A stretch of 20,321 nucleotides of DNA from Saccoglossus kowalevskii (Eukaryota; Hemichordata; Enteropneusta; Harrimaniidae), in the NCBI RefSeq assembly GCF_000003605.2, contig NW_003106598.1:468337-488657 (forward strand). The letters are read 5' to 3'. The notes beneath the pieces were generated by a model, which was not told the DNA's origin, made no database searches, and was given only the letters and a program-made list of their open reading frames with translations. Below are positions 9,401 through 18,700 of the stretch, one piece after another; position 1 is the stretch's first letter, and the number at the start of each line of letters is the position of its first letter. The position numbers and the translations under genes are program-made.

Positions 9401-12400
9401 ATTTGTCACTGTGGTGATACGACTATTCCATCGTCATGACGAGGATATTAGATTATCTATATTTTAGTTAAAACATGTTTTAGATTACGAAAAGATTGTT
9501 ATATCCAATGATTGACACTTACTGGGTTTATGTGGCCAACATTCATCTATCTGATATACTGCCACTGAACGCATTTATATATCACACAGCAATGAACATT
9601 ATTAGTAATTATATTTTGTAATGTACACATACAGTCATTTAGAAGCGAATTATCGTATTAATACATTTGCTACCGAGACAGTATATTATAATATAAACCT
9701 TAACTCTGAATTCAAATTAGCCTATCCTTGGGGGCGGAGTTACGTCACAAGACGTTCTACGTTGCTAAGACGCACACCACTGTACATGCATTTCTATGGG
9801 CTCTGTGCGCGCTGCTGTGAAACGCCGGTCGAGCCGGTGAAAATTCGAGAAAACAACACAAACTCAACTTTGAAGTAATCCCGAACAGCCAAATTTATAT
9901 ATGTTACACATGTAGAGCTAATCTTGTTACACTGTTCAGAGGAATCTAAACAATCATCCCAAAGTACCGTTTTCAGCGAGTTTTTGGCCTTTGTTTTCAC
10001 CGCCGCGGGTTGCCAGGCGGTGAAAATGCCCGGATGTCCGCCCCCGAGGATATGTGGTTTCATCAGGATTTTTTTTATTGCGCTATTTTCTACTCAGATA
10101 GTTTTGGCGTTACATTGTTAATATATCTATATGTTTTAGTGACGAGCCTATCAAAATTCGTAGATACCATTACTTGAAATTTAGAAGTCACAGGGGTACT
10201 GCAAGTTATATAATACATTCTACTAATACTAAATTATGGCGAAACACATTTGTAATTAACTTACACATATATTTTAATATAAAACTGACCCATCCAAGCA
10301 GTCTAGGTGATGGCAGCGGACCGAGTGAATATGAACTAGTTCGTTTAGTGACTAGACACATTATTTTTTTTACTTTATTGTATTCGATATATTCTGCACT
10401 CACTATATGAGTTTTGCACTATAGGTCGTATTTGAAGATTTTCAACTTTCAAATTCTTCCAACTATAGAGAGGAGCGAAGGGTTATGATCACAAATCTAG
10501 GGGGAATGGGTCAAAATGAAATTATAGTTTACAAGATTTAGGTATACATTCAAGATTATCCAATACCTATCCAATTTAACAAAACAAATGGCTTTATAAG
10601 ATTGAGTTGTGTGATTGCAACATCTTTCTCATTCATTGTGACCATTGATCAGGAAGTTCACACTGATAACCGTATTTTTATTTGATAATCTCGAATGCAT
10701 ACCCAAATCTTGTAAAACTAGCAGTCTTCCAGCACCATAATAAGTTCCAAAAAAGTATACATGTTTGTTCAGTATTGTAAATATTCTACATTTATATGCA
10801 GATTTGAACAACTGTAGTATTTATGTACTTACTTACAAGTGACGTAGAATTTTTGTTTTGTTTAAATAACACCATGACCACAGTCTCATGTCTCTAAGTT
10901 ATGCGCTAGACTTGTTCTAACCTTGAACAAGGTTAATAAGCAATGCAGTGAAACGTGTTTTGAGTTAGATTATGACACTTTCATATCTTAAATATTAAAT
11001 ATTTTTGAAACTGTTAACTTTATTGAAATGTGCGTATTTCCATTTTCGGCATGTTAGTCATTTTTGTAAGTTTTATATTTTTGTAATGCACGTTTGACAT
11101 TTTTTAATCTAAAAACAATGAAGAAAAAAAACAAACAAACATGGATTTAAAAAAAATAAACAATATTAAATCGCCCTTTGTTGGCCATGTTCGGTGCTGG
11201 TTGAAGTTTTTTTTATCATACTTTGATGTTCAGTAACAAGCTCTTTGTCAAATAATAACCCTTTTAATATTTTATATATATATTAATTTCACCAATATAT
11301 AGTCACTTACGTAACACTGTCCGATGGATGATTGTTTTCTTGTTTAAACTTAGGATTGAATATTTTCACCGAGTGTCGACGTAAATTCTAACCTGCTCTA
11401 ATTCTAACTAAGTTTCTCTATTTGGATGATATCAAAGACTTGATAACTCCATAAGCCATTAAATTCTGAAAACATGCATATTACGATCTCTTAAAAACAG
11501 ATTAGACACACAATCAATTTGAGTGATGGTAGCACGTGATTCGCCTCCAAATGTCGTAACATGGCGACACATTGATTTTTTAAAAGTACATTGATTCTAA
11601 ATATTGAAGATATATCGACACAATTGAAATAACGTTTAAATCGCATTCACGAACTCCATAATTACCAAGATTGCGTCTGATTTGCTACCAAATCCTTTGG
11701 GTAAGTCTGACCAACCAGAGAGCAGTCTATCAAATTATGCTTTGTGTATACGCTTCGACTTAACTGTCATTTCCTTGAGTTTTTTTGGAGATTCTACTTT
11801 CAGGTTGAGAAAGTTGATTATATTTCAGTGAATCTTATTTTGCAACAAAAATGAGCTGCTGTCTTATTGTTTGTACACTAGATGATACGCACATTGGGTC
11901 ATATTCTACTACTACTATAGTATTAATTAGCTTTTGGACAATCACCATCATATATCTTCGACATTCTGTATCTGTATCTGTATGTATGTAGCATAGAACT
12001 GTAAATCATTTCAGCAGATTTATTTTTCATTAAATGACCTCAGTGTCAGTCACACTAATTATTATGCAAATTTGTTAATTATTCAGATATAGGAGGGACA
12101 CTCAAATTAATTAAAAGAATTGTTTTCACTGCACCAATATCTTCTCGAAAGAGATTTTTTCATAAAGATTAAGCCTAATACTTCAAAATGCTATGTTTGT
12201 GATGATAAATTATTTAAATTATATTAATATGGGCACAATAGACGCAAATGGGCGCCAAAATATCGTCGAAAGCGAGAACAAGAAAACTATCATCGCGTTA
12301 ACACCTCTTCCTATCTATGCAATTAGGATATTTTGATAACTGGATGCGATATCAAAAGGAAGGATTTGAGGAGCGATATAAGTCTCGTGACTTTTCTCAC

Positions 12401-15400
12401 TCTCAACAAAATCTCGGCGGCCATTTATTTCTAGGGTCTATTACGAAAGATGTATCACCGTATTGGACTATCATTCGAGGTACTTCATCTTTCAACTTTC
12501 CATTATATCACTAATGCGAGCTATCTTTCATGCTTATTTGATCAGGAGACGGAACTGGAGTCAATGTGTATCTTGTTGATACTGGTATATATACTGACTA
12601 TAGCAACTTTGCCAATGAACCCACGGATTGGATAGACATATACAGCGGTCGCAAGGTACAAATTCATTTACCGTTGTATATATACCGGTAAACACATATT
12701 GAAAGAATCGTCCGGCACTGTTTAATACTACTGATACAATTTAAAATCACACTTACATTAAATAATTAACAACCAATTTTATGTGTAAATGGGACCACTT
12801 TTGTCACATCGTTTAGACAGAAGCGCTGATAGCTACCTTTCAAAGTCGATACGCATGCAGGCTTAGATTGTATGTCTGAATAAAAATATGGAGGGACAAT
12901 TAGTATAAATGGTAGCGTTTATTGGAACCCAAATATGTAACAGGTTAATATAAAGTTCAGTTAAATATTTAGGTTTTCTTGAACACTGAATTTGAATTAC
13001 TTTGATATGGTGTTTCTTAAAGTTGTCCATTCAATCTAATGGATTGGCCACATGATGAGAAATGGGGGAAACTGCCATATGCATTGCAAGCCCACACATA
13101 GGCCCCAGAAGAAAAGCAGGGCGAGCTAAAACAAAATACAGGTGAACGTTGGAAAGGGAGTAATTGTGATGGACACAAGAACATTACAGCCTAATAGACC
13201 ACATGCTTCGAAAAGTATACACAGATACATGAAAAGCTAAAGACATATCGAGAACGGTTAAAGCGGGGTAGTCGTCACATGCGCATGTGTCAGATGGCCA
13301 TAGCGTGTCATTGTTTACAAACAAGCGTCTACCCATGAGCCTTTGCGTTTTGAGCGTGTGTTGTTATCGTCTCTTGGGACTCAATTCCCGAGCGTGCGCA
13401 GGTGACGACCCTCCCACTTTAAACATACACATGTGCCTTATTTATTCAAAGATTTCAACGTATGTTAATTACACAGAATAGTTATAGTTGTGTGGCAATG
13501 TGTTTAGCAATTATTATGTTCATGTTGAAGTCAGTTCTCTGTTTGTAGGCCCCCGTAAAAGGTGACTGTAATGGACACGGTACTCACATGGCTGGTACGA
13601 TTGGGAGCATGACGTACGGAGTGGCGAAAAACGTCAATTTGTTAAGTGTCCGAATATTTGACTGTAATGGGGATACCACTTGGGGTTACGTAATTGACGG
13701 TACGTTTCTTTCGTGTTATTCAAACGTTCGACCCGCAGTTAATGTTAATGTGCTATTGAGAAACATGTGACATGTTTACTTGTAGTAAGAGGGCTGGTCC
13801 CGACCGCGTCTAACTCCGAGATGAAACACTTCTGAACAGGTCCCGGGGCTAAACAATTCCCTCTATCGGCCATCCAATAGTTGGTGAATTAGGCGTGATA
13901 ATTTGTGAAGATTGAATGTGAACCACTGCGACTGGGATATTTACAAAGCGAAATAGCCCCCAGTTTCTCAGTACGTGTGAACTCCATGCAATAAACAACT
14001 CTTCCATAATACCGAATTTTTAACTCAATGACTGAAAATAAATACTAATAATGCAAATCACTTAATTACCTGTGTTGATTCGAACATAGTCAAAAGTTAA
14101 ATCTACTTAGACTGGCACCAAATGTCATCTAGTCGTTTACATATTCTGTCTGTTTCTGTTTCTACAGCGTTGGAATATATCCTCGCGAACTCCAACCCTA
14201 ACATACCATCGGTGATCAATCTATCACTCAGTGGCGGGGTTAGTGATGCAGCAAACGCGGCCGTGAATAAACTCTATGATGCGGGTATTCTGCCAATTGT
14301 AGCTGCGGGAAACGGAGGCATTAACTCCTGCGAAACGTCACCAGCTAGCGCTGAGAAGGTAAACAGAACTCACACAGCATTTCAGCGGGATTTATTGCTT
14401 TATAACTATAATGTATGAGTCAATGAGAAATTACTTACTTGATTGTATCCGATTGGCTACCCAGCCCTAATATGACCAATCAGAGAGCAGCTTCTTGTCG
14501 ACAGTTCATATTCTGCTTTGCATATGTGCTTCGACTTGACTTTATTGTAGTCTTATTTCATTGTAGGCGCTTGTCGTGGGAGGGCTCGGACAAGCAGATG
14601 AACAAGTATTCAACTATGGGCAGTGCGTAGATGTAATCGCACCAGCTATCAATATTGAAAGTTTGAATTTCGAGCGAACTCGGAAGATTCCGAGTGTTAT
14701 CGCGTCTGGAACCTCGTCAGCAGCTGCCCATGTCACGGGTACGTGGCTTTCATAATTATTATTTCTCTATTTCGTGGCTTTTCAATGTGATTGACCCTAC
14801 TCAATGCGTAGCTTGTTTCAATACTTGATATGTGAGTCCCTGTGTCAAATGTGCTTATTTCAAGACGAATTCAATTCAATTTCGACATCTTGAAAACTAA
14901 CATTCTGATTTCTTTGATACTTATTACAGCGGAGATCACAAGTTACACCATGACGCCTGCGTCTACCTTTTGTGGATATGTAGTCTAAGGAGATCCCCCT
15001 ATTGTGGATAGATAGTCAGTGGGGCATGCCTATTTTTGTAGACAGGTAGTGTGAAGGACATACCTCTGTTATGGAAGGTAGTCAGAGGGACCTGCCCCTA
15101 GTGTGGACAGGGCGTCAAAGGGGAAAGACATAACCTTTTGTGAACAGGTAGTCAGAAGAGCATGCTCCTATTATGGACAGGTAGTTAAGGGGATATGCTC
15201 CTTAATATGGACTGGTAGTTAAAGGGCATTTACATATTATGGACTGGTAGTCAGTGGGGGCATGCCTCGATTCTGGACTACCTTAGTGGCGGCGGCACAG
15301 GGGCGGAGGCGGTCGACCACGCGAAAACAATGTTGGAGGGGCGTCGCCCCAAATCAAGCTGAAACCCTTGCATGTAAGCAAACTTTGTCTCTCAAAATGC

Positions 15401-15750
15401 AGGAAATAGCGTTTAAGAGGGTCTAGATTTCAAGATTAAGTAGATCTCGCCGCCATGCAAACTTTCGTGCCGCCGCCTCTGTGTCCGAGTGCCTATTGTG
15501 GACTGGTAGCCAGAAGGGCATTTTTCTATTGTGGATAGGTAGCTAGAGGTGGTTGACTATAATTCATATGGGTTGGACATTGAAACTAAACACTATAAAG
15601 TACTTATGAGCTATTGTTATTTCTATAGGAGCTGCGGCCATTATTCTCCAGAATAACCCGAACTGGACCCCAGTTGATGTTGAGAACTTCATTAAGAGTA
15701 CGGCCACCACCGTCACTGGATTGGATAACCCTATCCTTTACGTATACTAG
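6291..15750 (+). CDS. Secreted subtilisin-like serine protease (S8, proteinase K/aqualysin type), 8 coding exons
   Basis: Joined exons: 6291-6413, 6605-6766, 8963-9086, 12546-12655, 13549-13699, 14168-14358, 14567-14738 and 15629-15750. They sum to 1155 bp, giving 384 residues plus stop, with every junction in frame. Residues 1-18 form a signal peptide (hydrophobic core VLTIVAVCLIAWA). About 33-108 is an I9 prodomain, from EYIVVFK to AYIEQD. The catalytic domain begins near 110-115. The triad is D148 (YLVDTGI), H183 (CNGHGTHMAGT) and S337 (SGTSSA), with oxyanion N272 (VAAGNGG). C180/C212 (DCNGHGTH and FDCNG) and C278/C307 (NSCETSPAS and NYGQCVD) occupy the two disulfide positions of aqualysin I-like enzymes. 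Unusual residues are SA..A in place of MA..P after the catalytic Ser, APA in place of APG, and VFNYG in place of SFSNYG. The enzyme should be secreted and cleave off its own prodomain. Its substrate is unknown. Confidence 0.93.
6414..6604 (+). other. Intron 1
   Basis: 191 bp with GTAAGG donor and CAG acceptor. It is AT-rich with a repeated ATTAATATT-like stretch near 6440-6465. No other feature is seen. Confidence 0.85.
6605..6766 (+). CDS. Protease exon 2: body of I9 prodomain
   Basis: The acceptor is a T-rich tract ending in CCCCAACAG at 6604, and the donor is TCG|GTGAGT. The exon carries 54 codons (residues 42-95), phase 0 at both ends, from DEIVGDV to SIDLLES. The Lys/Leu-rich, helix-forming sequence with NKAINGAVIQTMN is typical of the middle of an I9 propeptide, which acts as folding chaperone and inhibitor for the catalytic domain. 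Confidence 0.88.
6876..6925 (+). repeat. Possible tRNA-derived SINE remnant in intron 2
   Basis: GGGCGGTGGTCGTGACGCAG followed by CGCGTGTTCGAATTTC resembles the tRNA-like head of a SINE. The TGTTCGAATTT at 6904-6914 is close to a B box (GGTTCGANTCC), and GGTGGTCGTGA could be a degraded A-box region, but the interval between them is too short. GC content is higher than in the flanks, continuing to about 6995. No tail or target duplication was found. This is a weak call. Confidence 0.25.
8311..8353. repeat. Hairpin-forming inverted repeat in intron 2
   Basis: TTCAGCACCATCAATG (8311-8326) pairs with CATTGACGGTGCTGAA (8338-8353), giving 16 positions with one A-C mismatch. The stem extends by GGT/ACC pairs across one mismatch to a 3-base loop. 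It is the most stable short hairpin noticed in the introns. It could be a decayed MITE end, a structural RNA or chance. Confidence 0.5.
8963..9086 (+). CDS. Protease exon 3: prodomain end and N-terminus of mature enzyme
   Basis: 124 bp, phase 0 in and phase 1 out (residues 96-136 plus the first base of the G137 codon). MASELGIAYIEQD ends the I9 domain with the conserved YIExD strand. AKVKPAEIWNLDRIDQT matches the start of mature proteinase K-type enzymes, where a Trp precedes a Leu and an R-I-D/S motif. Self-cleavage should fall around residues 109-114. The donor is AGCG|GTAAGA. The ATG at the exon start is internal to the gene and is not a separate start. Confidence 0.87.
9725..10050 (+). 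mobile_element. MITE copy 2 (about 326 bp) in intron 3, TA target duplication intact
   Basis: It begins TCCTTGGGGGCGGA and ends TCCGCCCCCGAGGA, flanked on both sides by TA (9723-9724 and 10051-10052). Its sequence matches the reverse complement of 1890-2213 throughout, including the 11-bp subterminal TTTTCACCGCC/GGCGGTGAAAA hairpin and a GCCGGTCGAGCCGG palindrome in the other half. No transposase is encoded. It lies in the same direction as the gene and away from splice signals. The intact TA duplication marks a true insertion. Confidence 0.92.
10911..10935. repeat. Overlapping palindromes in intron 3
   Basis: TAACCTTG-AA-CAAGGTTA (10918-10935) is a perfect 8-bp palindrome with a 2-base centre. 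CTTGTTC (10911-10917) can instead pair with GAACAAG (10925-10931), so two mutually exclusive hairpins overlap. The CAAGGTT half-sites resemble nuclear-receptor binding words, but nothing else supports regulation. Confidence 0.45.
11661..11778 (+). repeat. Dispersed repeat A in intron 3 (homologous to repeat B)
   Basis: This aligns in the same direction with 14431-14555 in intron 6. Shared ordered blocks are GATTG..TC.GATT.GCTACC, TGACCAA.CAGAGAGCAG, ATTCTGCTTTG or ATTATGCTTTG, and GCTTCGACTT.ACT. The two copies differ by many substitutions and small gaps. The facing GATTGGCT and ACCAATCA words in copy B are inverted CCAAT boxes often seen in non-autonomous repeats. Confidence 0.65.
12546..12655 (+). 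CDS. Protease exon 4: catalytic Asp
   Basis: 110 bp, phase 1 in and phase 0 out. Two bases finish G137, then DGTGVNVYLVDTGIYTDYSN leads to IYSGRK (residues 138-173). D148 in VDTGI is the catalytic aspartate, and GxGVxVYxVDTGI is the hallmark of the family. The acceptor is GATCAG at 12545. The donor AAG|GTACAA is the weakest of the gene, though frame and homology both require it. Confidence 0.9.
12656..13548 (+). other. Intron 4
   Basis: 893 bp. The GTACAA donor is weak and the acceptor is CTGTTTGTAG. No repeats of note were found apart from a GCGCATG-type word near 13280 (CACATGCGCATGTG palindrome). The 64-codon open frame at 13287-13481 has no domain. Confidence 0.75.
13549..13699 (+). CDS. 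Protease exon 5: catalytic His and first disulfide
   Basis: 151 bp, phase 0 in and phase 1 out (residues 174-223 plus one base of A224). GDCNGHGTHMAGTIGSMTYG holds catalytic H183, the first His of GHGTH. C180 pairs in homologs with C212 of FDCNG, the first aqualysin-type disulfide. VAKNVNLLSVRIFD is the conserved GVAxxxxLxxVRVLD strand. The donor is GACG|GTACGT. M187 replaces the common V or C of HVAG. Confidence 0.93.
13700..14167 (+). other. Intron 5
   Basis: 468 bp with GTACGT donor and a strong acceptor (TCTGTTTCTGTTTCTACAG). No repeat or gene is seen inside. Confidence 0.8.
14168..14358 (+). CDS. Protease exon 6: substrate-binding strand and oxyanion Asn
   Basis: 191 bp, phase 1 in and phase 0 out (A224 completed, then residues 225-287). 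It carries PSVINLSLSGG, the strand that lines the substrate cleft, a helix DAANAAVNKLYDAGI, and then LPIVAAGNGG with N272, the Asn that stabilises the oxyanion. C278 and SPASAEK match the aqualysin/VPR-type NxCxxSPA segment. The donor is GAGAAG|GTAAAC. Read-through into the intron stops after about 19 codons. Confidence 0.93.
14359..14566 (+). other. Intron 6, mostly repeat B
   Basis: 208 bp, GTAAAC donor and TTCATTGTAG acceptor. More than half of it is repeat B. The 63-codon open frame across it (14439-14630) is spurious. Confidence 0.8.
14431..14555 (+). repeat. Dispersed repeat B in intron 6
   Basis: This is homologous to repeat A (11661-11778) in the same orientation. It contains GATTGGCTACC followed by GACCAATCAGAGAGCAG, an inverted pair of CCAAT words, and ends with GCTTCGACTTGACT a few bases before the polypyrimidine tract of the exon 7 acceptor. 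The class is unknown. Confidence 0.65.
14567..14738 (+). CDS. Protease exon 7: catalytic Ser
   Basis: 172 bp, phase 0 in and phase 1 out (residues 288-344 plus one base of G345). ALVVGGLGQADEQVFNYGQC corresponds to the usual AITVGAtxxxDxRASFSNYGxC, with C307 the partner of C278. VDVIAPAINIES follows, then SGTSSAAAHVTG with catalytic S337. Departures from family consensus are APA for APG, S338 for Met, A341 for Pro and a Phe-Asn-Tyr that lacks the Ser of FSNYG. The donor is ACGG|GTACGT. Confidence 0.92.
14969..15560 (+). repeat. Minisatellite, about 12 units of 33-34 bp, interrupted
   Basis: Units read roughly TTGTGGACAGGTAGTCAGAG followed by GGGCATGCTCCTA. Nine or ten lie in a row from 14969, the last breaking off at TTCTGGACTA (15271-15280). 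Two more units resume at about 15495 (TTGTGGACTGGTAGCC) and 15528 (TTGTGGATAGGTAGCT). Units differ by several bases each, so the array is not freshly amplified. The unit length is not a multiple expected for coding repeats, and stops are frequent. Confidence 0.85.
15281..15493. mobile_element. GC-rich insertion with short terminal inverted repeats inside the minisatellite
   Basis: The tandem unit is cut at GGACTA and resumes about 213 bp later. Near the left edge is AGTGGCGGCGGCAC (15285-15298). Near the right edge is its near-perfect inverse GTGCCGCCGCCTCT (15468-15481), with one mismatch in 14. The interior is richer in GC than the surroundings and contains a GGGGCGTCGCCCC palindrome. It has no open frame of note. 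It is best read as a small non-autonomous DNA element, though the exact edges and target duplication are unclear. Confidence 0.6.
15629..15750 (+). CDS. Protease exon 8: C-terminal helix and stop
   Basis: 122 bp. Two bases finish G345, then AAAIILQNNPNWTPVDVENF runs to NPILYVY and TAG at 15748-15750 (residues 346-384). The helix after the catalytic Ser and the xPxWTPxxVxxxI motif are family hallmarks. The protein ends at the point where proteinase K-like catalytic domains normally end (NxLLY), without the extension found in the upstream paralog. Entry phase and position match exon 810-994. Confidence 0.92.
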
Positions 15751-15780
15751 CGATCCTGTAAATATAATATTGGTGATGAT

Positions 15781-15786
15781 AATAAA
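15781..15786 (+). terminator. Poly(A) signal of the complete protease gene
   Basis: AATAAA lies 30 bases after the stop. Further AATAAA copies near 15878 and 15892 are alternatives. Cleavage is expected 10-30 bases downstream of the one used. Confidence 0.65.
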
Positions 15787-18700
15787 TATTCTGGATATAA
15801 ATATTAACAGATAAATAATTCAATGTTTGCCGTTCCTTGTTCAATTTAGGGAACGTGCAACTGTTCGTCTTATATGTAATAAACATAGGAAATAAACAAG
15901 TAAATAATCACACCTTTCTGATATGCATTACCAGGCCCACAGAATATTCAAGATAATATCACGAATAAAAGTCAATGAATGTAGGGGCAATTCAATACGT
16001 TTATGAAATGTTTCGCTTGAAATAAACTAAATATCGTTTGTCACGTACATTTTTACTAAGAGATGCAAATAATTTACAATCCTCGAGATATTTCATTATG
16101 AAATTTTAAATCAGTAAATCGTCAGTATGAATTGTTTTGGGCCGACAGTTGTCAAATCTGGTTCATAAAGTTATTGTATGTTTTCGGTTAGTTTAGTATT
16201 GAATACTTGTTAGGACAAGAGAATTGTGACTTAAAACTGCCTCCGAAAAAAACAAAAACAAATACAAATAACCGTGTCAGTATGTACAAAATAACTGCAT
16301 CTGCGAATTGTCCAAATAGCGACCTGTTACAGTAACTGCAACTAGAACTTTACTTGCATTTGGAATTTTTTTCGACAGAAGATGGTGATGTGATGACAGT
16401 AAAAAATAGATTGCATTTAAAACTCATACGTTTTATTCTTTAAAACTAATCAACAATCTGACTGAATTTGTCAATCCCGATTAACGTTATAGAGACGTTT
16501 TGGGGTTTGACGTCATCATATTTAAGTGTGAAAGTACGCCTCTCTAAATTCAAGTATAATCATTATCACATTTATAGTGCAAATTCCATGTCATGAAACA
16601 TGTTATATTTTATATATCACCCTCTGCTTCCATTATTACACACGTTTTCAGCAATTTTTTACCTAGGGAGGACTGACCACCTGCAAAGACCCCAAACAAA
16701 CAGTATAATGCACAAAATCAGGCAATATTAGGAGTACCAAGGACCATATTTGTTATACAAAACAATACGTGCAAATGAATTGTAAACATATTAAACTTTG
16801 ATTATGGTTTTGAAATCAAAATGTATATTAAAAATATAGAAATTATGACATTTTTGCAGAACATCACTACTTTATGTCTTTGTAGTAAATTATCAATTGT
16901 TGTTGTATTTATAACACTATTATCTATTGCTATACTTTAGTATATATTTTCTGCTCTGCTCTGTGAAATATACGAGCACTACCAGCCGTGCAATCGTTCC
17001 AGATAGTTGATCTAATGAGTTGTATGGGAGTGGCTTCATCCAGGAAGGGTCTTGTCTCCCAGGCAACTCTCAGGGTTCATCTTATTTACGCGTCAGTTTT
17101 CCCGTGCTGGTAATTTGCATAGACCCCAAAAATTCTAACTGCCTTTGAATGATATATGCATATATTCAACCTAAGACTAAAGCTCTACCATTTAAAAACT
17201 CCACGTGTCAAACAACAAAAAAACAGCAAGATAAGGGTTTCAGTACCCCCAAGTGACCAGTTCTAAATTTGCGACAATGAAATCTGTGAAGAAACTGCTC
17301 TCTGAATAATAAAAATATGTACATTAAAAGGTCGAGACAATAAGAAATTTAAAAAGTTAAAAGACTTTGCCAATGGAGCAATTGAATGGGAAAAATGGAG
17401 CGAAATTAGATGTGTTATTTAGAGACAAGTAATACATTTCTAACACTTAACTAAGAATACTCTGGTAAGCTGGGGAAAATACTTATTTCACAAAATTCAA
17501 TAAATTACGATCTATATCTTGACACTGATGGCTTTCTATGAATTATTATACACAAATGTGAACTAGTAGTCTATACTGAGAAATTAATTTTATTTCTCTG
17601 AAAAACAGAATTCTAATGTTAATTTCAGATTAGCAGGTCTAATCAGTATAAACCATCAGCTTTGCGAGCTAAGTCAAAAAAATGCCTAATGAAGAAGCTG
17701 TTGTTGGCCAAAATCCCGCTACAAGAACTTGATCGATCAACGCCCCTTGAATTGCCCTGCTTTAAGAATGTTAGGGTCAAGGGAGACCGAATCTGATTGT
17801 AACTTGCACACTTGGGTAATTGTTTGCTTTATCAAATGGCTAATACTCTCAATGGGTGTGACTGTTTTATATTTCCCCGCCACTTAACAGACGAACATCA
17901 TGTCGCTCCTGGTTCTAAATAATTAGAACGGATTAATGTATAAACTTAAGTTATCGCCACATTATTAAAAAAGCCGTTTAATAGAATAATCATATCATAA
18001 TGATATTAGGGACAACATAATATTTTACTGTTGAATAGGTATTATTTCATCTTATGTAGATTCATATTTAGTACATTAATGTACGTTATATAACATTTTG
18101 CGTTTGTCTTTCAATTATATATTCATTCAAAATCACCTACATACGTAAGCTAACACTTGTAGGTTTACAGTAATTTACCCAACTTCATCACACTAACGCC
18201 CTCTGTGCATACTAATAACAAAAGATTACACTTCTGTATATGTTGATGGCGCTAAAACGGAGATAAGTATTAATGACTTGATTTATGTCAATGGTGGGAA
18301 CATTATAGTTTTTTTTTTCATTGTAAAATTTGCTATGGCATGCTCTATGCATACGTAATAGCGCTGAATATTGTCCGCCAACACACATACATAAAATAGT
18401 ATATGCACGTGGTTTCTGTTTTTGACGATGGGGGCGGTATAATTTTCTCAGTGAAATGTCAAAGATGAGACAGATCTTGACATCATAATAATAACGAACA
18501 GCGAAATCAAGGCTGATTCGTTTATTTTATGCGTGAGTCAAAATACAGCAACATTGACAATTAAGTATAATACATATAAAAAGTGTACTTGTATAAACAC
18601 TTGTTATTTCCGTTTAATTCTAAATTTATAAAAAAAATATTACACGTCCTTGTCGATGCAATACACATATACCTTTATCGTAGCGTGATGTAAACATAAA

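Larger units (their letters stand above)
9087..12545 (+). other. Intron 3, repeat-bearing
   Basis: 3459 bp, the longest intron, with GTAAGA donor and a GATCAG acceptor before exon 4. It holds MITE copy 2 (9725-10050), a palindrome at 10911-10935 and repeat A (11661-11778). Apart from these, the AT-rich sequence shows no coding domain. Open frames at 9621, 9794, 9924, 10174, 10206, 10629 and 12317 are spurious or come from the MITE. Confidence 0.8.
14739..15628 (+). other. Intron 7, mostly minisatellite
   Basis: 890 bp with GTACGT donor and TTTCTATAG acceptor. The first 230 bp are unremarkable. The rest is the tandem repeat 14969-15560 with its insertion, followed by about 70 bp before exon 8. 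Confidence 0.85.

Noticed and set aside
9621-10121. Open frames of 65-89 codons on both strands
   Set aside because: They overlap the intron 3 MITE copy and show no known domain or conserved frame with copy 1.
6291-15750. Possibility that the protease is bacterial contamination or a recent gene transfer
   Set aside because: Seven introns with proper splice signals, flanking eukaryotic repeats and base composition like the surroundings argue for a long-resident nuclear gene. Ancient transfer cannot be excluded.
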